The notes beneath the pieces were generated by a model. It did no database searches and was not told the DNA's origin. It worked only from the letters and a program-made list of their open reading frames with translations. A stretch of 7,926 nt of DNA, from assembly GCA_965178525.1 (NCBI GenBank), contig CBCXVS010000323.1, positions 1 through 7,926 on the forward strand. Reading direction: 5' to 3'. The DNA is from CBCXVS01 sp965178525 (lineage in GTDB: Bacteria; Tectomicrobia; Entotheonellia; Entotheonellales; Entotheonellaceae). Both the position numbers and the translations under genes were made by a program. This document shows positions 1-5,049 of this stretch, piece after piece; position 1 is the stretch's first letter; each line of letters starts with the position of its first letter.

Positions 1-79
1 CGACCTCGTCTTGCCACACCGGGGTATCGGGCCTGGCGCCCCCGGAGGCCTCGACGAAGAAAACGCGATGGCCATGCAC
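1..79 (-). CDS. Partial minus-strand reading frame, unknown product, running off the left edge
   Basis: Read on the minus strand from a GTG at 79, this stretch is open to the window edge and starts VHGHRVFFVEASGG. About 85% of its codons end in G or C, as expected of a real gene in this genome. A stop codon lies two codons upstream of the GTG, and I see no Shine-Dalgarno sequence before it. So this is either a poorly initiated gene start or the broken edge of a gene whose 5' part is lost. I do not recognise the family. The plus strand is also open here (33 codons ending in TAG at 101-103) with slightly less biased codons, so the strand is not certain. Confidence 0.25.
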   Translation of the reverse strand, partial: MHGHRVFFVEASGGARPDTPVWQDEV

Positions 80-92
80 ATATTATTGTGCA
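75..92. repeat. Perfect 6-bp inverted repeat with 6-nt spacer
   Basis: TGCACA, a TATTAT spacer, then TGTGCA form an 18-bp dyad. It overlaps the GTG where the minus-strand frame 1-79 opens and marks the change from GC-rich to AT-rich DNA. It could be a small operator or simply a boundary feature. Six-base arms can arise by chance, so no function is assigned. Confidence 0.4.
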
Positions 93-140
93 ATGGGAAA
101 TAGATTTTACTCGCTCTATTCTAGAGAAGCGACATAATGC

Positions 141-172
141 CAGTGATATTCCATATGTGACGAAAATCACTG
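141..172. repeat. Imperfect 10-bp inverted repeat with 12-nt loop
   Basis: CAGTGATATT at 141-150 pairs with AAAATCACTG at 163-172, nine of ten positions, around a 12-nt centre. The outer seven pairs (CAGTGAT/ATCACTG) are perfect. No T-run follows on either strand, which argues against an intrinsic terminator. It lies in AT-rich DNA about 240 bp upstream of the helicase-exonuclease start. A protein-binding dyad or a relic of a mobile-element end are both possible. Confidence 0.45.
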
Positions 173-248
173 TAAGCAGGTTTCCATCAGCAATTAGCCG
201 AGGCTGAACTCTGGGGTTTTTGCTTTCACTCCTCCCTCGATATCGTCG

Positions 249-350
249 CTAGCCACTGTCCGTGTATGACATGAGGCGGTCATCGCCGAGCAGCCAGATC
301 GCGCCGATCCGATGCGCCACCGCCTTGAAAAGCCCCCAGGCATCCTCTAC
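249..350 (-). pseudogene. C-terminal remnant of an unknown minus-strand gene
   Basis: On the minus strand this stretch encodes about 33 residues that look like genuine protein, including WGLFKAVAHRIGAIWLLGDD, ending at a TAG (249-251). Codons are GC3-rich and the composition is hydrophobic and amphipathic. The frame stays technically open to the right, but there it lies antisense to the helicase gene and loses protein-like character, so the remnant probably begins near 350. I do not recognise the family. It is read here as the surviving 3' end of a gene whose body was removed, and it could be unrelated to the fragment at 1-79. Confidence 0.35.
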
Positions 351-394
351 TCTTGTCTTGGACAATAGGCTGTATCCTGTGCTTCTGCCGCCGC

Positions 395-401
395 AAAGGA
401 G
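395..401 (+). promoter_or_regulatory. Shine-Dalgarno that sets the helicase start at GTG 410
   Basis: AAAGGAG, close to the ideal anti-16S complement, lies 8 nt before the GTG at 410. The upstream in-frame ATG at 353 has no comparable site and would add 19 residues (starting MSWTIGCILCFCRR) that do not resemble the family. Confidence 0.75.
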
Positions 402-409
402 CCACGCCA

Positions 410-3307
410 GTGATCTACGAAGATCCTCCCCACGCTGTCAGGCATGCCCCTTCCGCATCCGTCACCTCATACCTCGACTTCCTCAAACGCGATGTGCTAG
501 GCCGCGCCATCGTGCATCATGAAACCATACCGGCGCGCCCGCAACGGCTCACCACCGATCTCAGCCATTTACCTCTCATTGTTTCCGATATTCTCAAAAC
601 GGCAGCCATTCCCGCGCTTTACACGCATCAGGCAGAAGGTGTTGCCCACGCCCTGGCCGGCCGGCACACGGTCATCGCCACGCCCACGGCCAGCGGCAAA
701 ACTATGGTCTACAACATCCCGGTGATCACCACCCTGATGCAAGACCGCCGGTCGCACGCGCTGTACATCTTCCCGCTCAAAGCCCTGGAGCAGGACCAAT
801 ACGACGAGCTCTGTACCCTCCTGGCAGACATGGACGCCGGCCTCACGGTGGGCATCTACGATGGCGACACCCCCTCGCATCGCCGCAAACAGCTCCGCGC
901 CAACCCGCCGCACGTGCTCATCACCACGCCGGACATGCTGCACGCCGGTATCCTCGCCTTTCACGAGGCGTGGGCGGACTTTTTTACGCATCTCAAATAC
1001 ATCGTCATCGACGAGCTGCACACGTATAGCGGCATCTTCGGCACGCACGTGCTCCATCTCTTTCGCCGCTTGAACCGCGTCTGTGCCGCCTATGGCAGTG
1101 ATCCGACCTACATCACCAGCTCCGCCACCATTGGCAATCCGAAACAGTTAGCCGCGCGGCTCGTGAATCGCGAGTTTCATGCCGTGCTCGACAGTGGCGC
1201 GCCGGCTGCGCCCCGGCATTTTGTCTTTCTCAATCCGGACGAAAGCCCCAATACCATGGCGTCGAATCTCTTGCGGCTGAGTGTGCAGAAGCAGTACCGC
1301 ACTATCGTCTTCACCCGGGCGCGCGTCATCACCGAATTGATCTACCGCTGGACCACGCAGCATCAGCCGGAGCTCCGCCAGGTCATCTCCTCCTACCGCG
1401 CCGGGTATTTGCCGGAGGAACGGCGCCAGATCGAACACGCCCTCAATGCCGGCGACCTGTTGGGCGTCGTGTCCACCTCCGCCCTGGAACTCGGCATCGA
1501 TATTGGCGGGCTGGACGTCTGCATTTTGGTCGGGTACCCGGGCTCCATCGTCAACACTTGGCAGCGGGCCGGGCGCGTCGGCCGCTCGGGCCGGGAATCT
1601 CTCATCATCCTGATTGCCAGTAAAGACGCCTTGGACCAATTCTTCATGAAACATCCGGCGCACTTTTTCGGCCGCGATGTGGAAGACGCAGTGGTGGATC
1701 CGGCCAACAGCTACATTCTGAAACATCATCTGGCCTGCGCGGCGCGCGAACATCCCCTTACAGCGCCCGAGCCCGAATACCCCATCCCCGGCTGGCACGA
1801 GGCGGTCCGTGAGCTAGTGCAAGAAGGTGTGCTGCTGCAGAGCGCAGAGGGCGATGCCTGGTATGCGGCCCGCAAGCAGCCGCACCGCCTAGTCAACTTG
1901 CGCACCATCGGCGAGTCCTGGACCATCTACGCCCAGGGGACGCCACATCTCATCGGCACCGTGAGTGGCGGTCAGGTCTATTCCGAATGTTACGACGGCG
2001 CCATCTACCTGCACCGGGGGCGGCAATATCTCATCGCGGAACGCGACCCGGCCAAGGGCCAGATCTACGCCAAGGCGGTTGACGAGCCGTACTATACTCG
2101 TGCCAAGACGGATAAAGAGACGGAAATCCTGACTGAGCTACGCTCTCGCCCGATGCCGGGATTTCTGGCCAAACTCGGACGGCTCAAGGTCAGCTCACAG
2201 GTTGTGGGGTATGAGAAGGTGCGCGTCGGCGACCAGGTGGTCCTGAGCAAACATCCGCTCGAATCGCCGGTGCAATTTTTTGACACGGTTGGTTTTTGGC
2301 TGGAGTTGGACGGCCACTTTAAAACCGACCTGCAGCGCCACAACTTCCACTATATGGGCTCCATCCACGCCATTGAGCATGCCATGAAGTCGCTCTTTCC
2401 GCTTCTCGCCCTGAGCAATCGCACGGATGTAGGCGGCATCTGCTACCCGCTGCACCCGCAGCTGCGCAAGGGCGCCATCTTCATTTACGACTATCACCCA
2501 GGCGGCATCGGGCTGGCGGAAAAAGGCTTTGAGGTGCTGGATCAGCTCTTGGAGATGACGCTGAAGCTGGTGCAAAACTGCGACTGCGAGCGGGGCTGTC
2601 CGTCCTGCATTCACTTCCCGACCTGTGGGGCCGGAAATGTCCCCCTCGACAAAGCGGGCTGTCTGCATCTCCTCAACGTCCTGACTGGACGTGAAACCTT
2701 GGATGTCCAAACCCTGCCCAGTGCTGAGGTAGAAGACGAACCCCCGATTTTTGTCGCGTGGGAAGACGAGGACAAGGAGGAAGCCCCGGCCCTGCCGGAC
2801 CCGGGACCGCATATCGTCGTCTTCGATTTGGAAACCCAACGCAGCGCTGCGGAAGTGGGCGGCTGGAACAAAGCCTATCTCATGGGCCTGTCCGTCGGCA
2901 TCGTGTGGGATAGCCATCAGCAAGATTTTACCACCTACTTTGAAAAGGACTTGCACGCCCTGGTCGACCATTTGCAGCGCGCCGACCTGGTCGTCGGGTT
3001 CAACATCATCGGTTTTGACTACAGCGTGTTGCGGGGCTATACGACGTTCGACTTCAAACAGCTCAACACCCTGGATATGCTCCGGGATATTTATGCGCAG
3101 CTGCGCTATCGCGTCAGCCTCGATGCCCTGGGCCGGGCCACGCTCGATACGCCCAAATCCGCGGACGGCCTACAGGCGCTGCAGTGGTTTCAAGAGGGGC
3201 GTATGGATCTGATCGAGGCATATTGCAAAAAAGATGTGGAAGTGACCCGCGATCTGTTTCAATATGGCCTGGACAACGGCTATCTGCTCTTCGACCGCAA
3301 GGCGTAA
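410..3307 (+). CDS. MrfA/YprA-type DEAD/DEAH helicase with DUF1998, fused to a DEDDy 3'-5' exonuclease domain
   Basis: Predicted 965-aa cytoplasmic DNA repair protein. GTG 410 is chosen over ATG 353 for its strong Shine-Dalgarno; residues count from the GTG. Helicase motifs in order: YTHQ (71-74), Walker A ATPTASGKT (90-98), DELH box (201-204), SAT (238-240), STSALELGIDIGGLD (355-369) and QRAGRVGRSG (385-394). The DUF1998/MZB region has HPGGIG (696-701) and a C-x3-C-x2-C-x5-C cluster (C726, C730, C733, C739) expected to bind zinc, as in MrfA/Hrq1 3'-5' helicases. After an acidic linker (about 765-799) comes an RNase H-like exonuclease: DLE (D806, E808), GFN..GFD (D870) and YCKKD (Y938, D942), a complete DEDDy set. 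In Bacillus subtilis MrfA and MrfB are separate proteins that act in mitomycin lesion repair; joint helicase-nuclease action here is inferred. The exonuclease part (~165 aa) is much shorter than MrfB. The frame runs on for 21 codons after the stop. Confidence 0.93.
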   Translation: MIYEDPPHAVRHAPSASVTSYLDFLKRDVLGRAIVHHETIPARPQRLTTDLSHLPLIVSDILKTAAIPALYTHQAEGVAHALAGRHTVIATPTASGKTMVYNIPVITTLMQDRRSHALYIFPLKALEQDQYDELCTLLADMDAGLTVGIYDGDTPSHRRKQLRANPPHVLITTPDMLHAGILAFHEAWADFFTHLKYIVIDELHTYSGIFGTHVLHLFRRLNRVCAAYGSDPTYITSSATIGNPKQLAARLVNREFHAVLDSGAPAAPRHFVFLNPDESPNTMASNLLRLSVQKQYRTIVFTRARVITELIYRWTTQHQPELRQVISSYRAGYLPEERRQIEHALNAGDLLGVVSTSALELGIDIGGLDVCILVGYPGSIVNTWQRAGRVGRSGRESLIILIASKDALDQFFMKHPAHFFGRDVEDAVVDPANSYILKHHLACAAREHPLTAPEPEYPIPGWHEAVRELVQEGVLLQSAEGDAWYAARKQPHRLVNLRTIGESWTIYAQGTPHLIGTVSGGQVYSECYDGAIYLHRGRQYLIAERDPAKGQIYAKAVDEPYYTRAKTDKETEILTELRSRPMPGFLAKLGRLKVSSQVVGYEKVRVGDQVVLSKHPLESPVQFFDTVGFWLELDGHFKTDLQRHNFHYMGSIHAIEHAMKSLFPLLALSNRTDVGGICYPLHPQLRKGAIFIYDYHPGGIGLAEKGFEVLDQLLEMTLKLVQNCDCERGCPSCIHFPTCGAGNVPLDKAGCLHLLNVLTGRETLDVQTLPSAEVEDEPPIFVAWEDEDKEEAPALPDPGPHIVVFDLETQRSAAEVGGWNKAYLMGLSVGIVWDSHQQDFTTYFEKDLHALVDHLQRADLVVGFNIIGFDYSVLRGYTTFDFKQLNTLDMLRDIYAQLRYRVSLDALGRATLDTPKSADGLQALQWFQEGRMDLIEAYCKKDVEVTRDLFQYGLDNGYLLFDRKA

Positions 3308-3373
3308 GGCCGCATGCGGATCCCACTGGATTGGGATCTGGAGACCTTGGCGCAGCGGGGGCAGATGGGGTGA
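3308..3373 (+). other. In-frame open continuation after the helicase-exonuclease stop
   Basis: Directly after the TAA at 3305-3307 the same frame stays open for 21 codons, GRMRIPLDWDLETLAQRG followed by QMG, to a TGA at 3371-3373. A tail ending in an RIPLDW-like segment shortly after GYLLF is what I would expect at the end of this exonuclease family, though that rests on memory. The likeliest reading is a nonsense change that shortened the protein by about 22 residues. Since all catalytic motifs lie upstream of the stop, activity may be kept. A sequencing error or a natural terminus are the alternatives. Confidence 0.45.
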
Positions 3374-3544
3374 TGGGCTCCGTTAGGGGAACGTATGATA
3401 TATTAGACAGATAGAGGATTTGAGGACGCTAACCATCTTCTTCAGTGGCCGAAGTGGCCGACGCGGCGACCCAGGCCGAACAAGCCATTCTTTAAATTTA
3501 GGTCGTGATGCGTCGTTCATCCAAGTGAGAACCGCATAGGGAGA
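3374..3544. other. Intergenic stretch with a short gene-tail-like frame
   Basis: A plus-strand frame of 20 codons between stops, ending in TAA at 3493-3495, reads VAEVADAATQAEQAIL at its end. It includes a 9-bp tandem near-repeat (GTGGCCGAA/GTGGCCGAC, 3445-3462). It looks like the last residues of a deleted gene, but the family is unknown. TATGAT at 3394-3399 resembles a -10 box without a convincing -35. The ribosome binding site of the next frame, AGGGAG, lies at 3538-3543. Confidence 0.3.
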
Positions 3545-3550
3545 ATGGGG

Positions 3551-3838
3551 ATGGCGAAACGGATTGCACTTTTCAACCATAAGGCTGGTGTCAGTAAGAC
3601 GACAACGACTTTCCATATGGGATGGATGCTTGCCTCAAAAGGCTACCGTGTCGTCTTAGTCGATGCCGACCCTCAATGTAACCTCTCTGGATTGGTGCTC
3701 GGCTTTAAGGGGGAGGACGAGTTTGAGAATTTTTACCAGCTGGAGTCTGACCGCTGTCTGCTGCACAAGAAGGGATGGCGGATACAGATCGAGATGGGTG
3801 GCTGGATCAGGCGATTCGGGAAGCTCACAGTTGGTTGA
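3551..3838 (+). pseudogene. ParA-family ATPase, N-terminal fragment only
   Basis: The start is ATG 3551, with AGGGAG 7 nt upstream; ATG 3545 is also possible but too close to that site. Residues 1-66 match the N-terminus of a ParA/Soj/MinD-type P-loop ATPase: IALFNHKAGVSKTTTT is a deviant Walker A (signature K11, catalytic K16), and VVLVDADPQCNLSG is the following strand with D38 and D40. The usual KGG is KAG here. Family members run to roughly 200-300 residues. Here similarity ends near FENFYQLES (about position 3749), and the remaining 29 residues are the next gene read in the wrong frame. The Walker B and later motifs are absent, so no active ATPase is expected. An intact copy would act in partitioning DNA or in a membrane-cycling or defence ATPase role; which one cannot be told. 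Confidence 0.8.
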
Positions 3839-4107
3839 GCTTTCAGCATCCGGACAAGATGGCAGATGCCATGCGTTTAATGTCGCATGTAAGACTTTGG
3901 GAGCAGGTAGCTTCCGAACTTGGCATGACAAACAGAGCTGTCAGAACTGAGCTTCGGGCGATTATAGACCGCCGAAATAAGATAGCCCATGAAGCTGACA
4001 TGGACCCAACGGATCCAGGTTATCGTTGGCCGATGAACGAGATACTGGTTCTGGATGCAATAGACTTTATCGAGAGAACGGTTCAAGCAATTTTCAAGGT
4101 AGCATAA
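3775..4107 (+). pseudogene. RiboL-PSP-HEPN-type protein, C-terminal part
   Basis: This 110-residue helical protein has the HEPN ribonuclease signature R-x4-H as RRNKIAHEAD (R67, H72), followed by a conserved-looking DPTDPGYRWPM and a C-terminal helix. The resemblance is to the RiboL-PSP-HEPN (MAE_28990/MAE_18760-like) group, whose HEPN domains act as RNases in toxin or defence settings. Those domains are usually nearly 200 residues. The frame opens only at 3751, just after a TGA (3748-3750), and the ATG at 3775 abuts an AGAAGGG with no spacer. It overlaps the ParA fragment out of frame. I read it as an N-terminally truncated gene created when a deletion joined it to parA. Since the R-x4-H helix is complete, a shortened product with residual function cannot be excluded. 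Confidence 0.7.
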
Positions 4108-4139
4108 CGAGGGCCGTCTCATAAGGTGTATGTGAAACC

Positions 4140-4808
4140 ATGGCATTCGCCGAATTCACTTTTCCCCCAGTCCAACAGGCATTAGGACTTGCAGTCAATG
4201 AAACGGACTTGTTATCTCACGTTCAAGCTGTGCAGTTGCGGGAAGACTTTGTTAGGACGCTGACGGACGGCGCCACGGTGGCGCTGGCCATCAACACGGA
4301 GAAGGCGAAATCCGAATTCATTATTGCCCCCGTCCTATTGGAGCTGCGCCGGCTCATGGGGGGCGCAGTCGGGCTGTTTTCCGGCGTCGCGTTGGATGTG
4401 GATCCCAGCAAGGGCCTCACCGGTGTGTGCGATTTTATCCTCACCAAAGCCGCGCGTCAGTTTATCCTCAGTGCTCCAATAGTGACGGTCGTTGAGGCTA
4501 AAAATGATAACCTCCGGAATGGGCTGGGTCAGTGTATTGCGGAGATGTACGCGGCTGCGTTGTACAACCAGCAGGAGGACAGCTCGATTGCAGCCGTGTG
4601 GGGCGTCGTGACGACAGGCAGTGCTTGGAAATTCCTGCGCTTAGAGGATACGACCGTGACGCTGGATCTCAAGGAATACTACATCGACAATCTCGGTAAA
4701 ATTAAAGGCTCGGAGCAGCCGGCGTCCAGAGGAACCCAATTTGTAGCTCATTCTCGACGCCGTAGCCGAGACTCGAATAACCTTCAAACAACGATCTGCC
4801 ATGGATAG
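4140..4808 (+). CDS. PD-(D/E)XK nuclease-fold protein, family of unknown role, probably C-terminally truncated
   Basis: The ORF is 222 aa. It looks like a family of uncharacterised ~200-aa proteins common in cyanobacteria and some other bacteria. Visible nuclease-fold features are KSEF with E59 on the first helix (57-60), CDF with D98, VEAKN with E119 and K121, and QCIAEMYAA with Q131, in the E...D...ExK...Q order of PD-(D/E)XK enzymes. Residues 1-188 are family-like, ending at YYIDNLGKI. I expect a hydrophobic end such as LGIL after that, but from about 4704 the frame gives a basic, low-complexity tail (KGSEQ onward, 34 residues) that looks like non-coding or out-of-frame sequence. The catalytic core is complete. 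It begins 32 nt after the HEPN fragment, in the same direction, with only a distant AAGG upstream. Base composition is mosaic: AT-richer at the start and near the ExK, GC-rich between. Substrate and biological role are unknown. Confidence 0.65.
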   Translation: MAFAEFTFPPVQQALGLAVNETDLLSHVQAVQLREDFVRTLTDGATVALAINTEKAKSEFIIAPVLLELRRLMGGAVGLFSGVALDVDPSKGLTGVCDFILTKAARQFILSAPIVTVVEAKNDNLRNGLGQCIAEMYAAALYNQQEDSSIAAVWGVVTTGSAWKFLRLEDTTVTLDLKEYYIDNLGKIKGSEQPASRGTQFVAHSRRRSRDSNNLQTTICHG

Positions 4809-5049
4809 ACGGTGGCATCCTGCTCGACCTTGTCGAGTAAGGACTCGGTTCTACATGTGATTCCGACCATACGAGGCCCTGAAGAGAAAAAAACAAACTC
4901 TCTTTCCGCCTCAGCGAATGGTTACCGCGCTCCTACTTGTCGCGTCTTGCCCACCGCGCCAGATGCGTCTTCATGGCGAGCGGTATCGGATCGACACGAG
5001 CCAGCGGGGATGTGACTGCATTCGGCTCGCCGTTGACGGCACTAGCGGT
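4809..5049. other. Spacer between convergent genes, no gene or clear terminator
   Basis: I see no supported gene here. Small hairpins occur at 4823-4837 (CTCGAC/GTCGAG, 3-nt loop), 4882-4904 (AAGAGA/TCTCTT around an A-rich loop) and 5029-5040 (GCCGT/ACGGC). None is followed by a T-run suited to intrinsic termination of either convergent gene. On the minus strand the oxidase frame stays open for 37 codons past its TAG and ends with MKTHLARWARRDK, but this has no ribosome binding site and no recognised similarity. Confidence 0.5.

Larger units (their letters stand above)
1..409. other. Gene-poor left flank with gene relics
   Basis: No intact gene is supported in this stretch. It has three zones. 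A GC-rich coding-like edge runs from 1 to about 80. AT-rich DNA with two dyads runs from about 80 to 235. A GC-rich coding-like relic on the minus strand runs from 249 to 350. The region after that leads to the ribosome binding site at 395-401. A TTTTT run near 217 follows only a very short stem (AGCC/GGCT) and is not convincing as a terminator. I found no confident promoter for the helicase gene. Confidence 0.5.

Noticed and set aside
353..409. ATG 353 as the helicase start
   Set aside because: It has no Shine-Dalgarno, and the added residues (MSWTIGCILCFCRR...) do not look like the family. The site at 395-401 points to GTG 410.
262..522. 86-codon plus-strand frame at the start of the helicase region
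   Set aside because: Its translation is Arg/Ser/Pro-rich with no family features, it overlaps the helicase gene in another frame, and the GTG 410 start has the better ribosome binding site.
1148..2971. Long minus-strand frames (1148-1798 and 2195-2971)
   Set aside because: Both are antisense to the helicase-exonuclease gene, which shows ordered motifs throughout. They are by-products of GC-rich codon bias.
3394..3399. TATGAT as a promoter -10 box for the ParA fragment
   Set aside because: No -35 element at the right distance and more than 140 nt from the start codon.
4823..4837. CTCGAC/GTCGAG hairpin as a terminator
   Set aside because: Six pairs with a 3-nt loop but no T-run on either strand.
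4702..4896. 64-codon minus-strand frame overlapping the end of the PD-(D/E)XK gene
   Set aside because: Part of it reads somewhat protein-like, but I recognise no family, see no ribosome binding site, and it could be chance in the junk following the truncated gene.
4882..4904. AAGAGA/TCTCTT hairpin as a terminator
   Set aside because: The stem is AT-rich and short with a long loop, and no suitable T-run follows.
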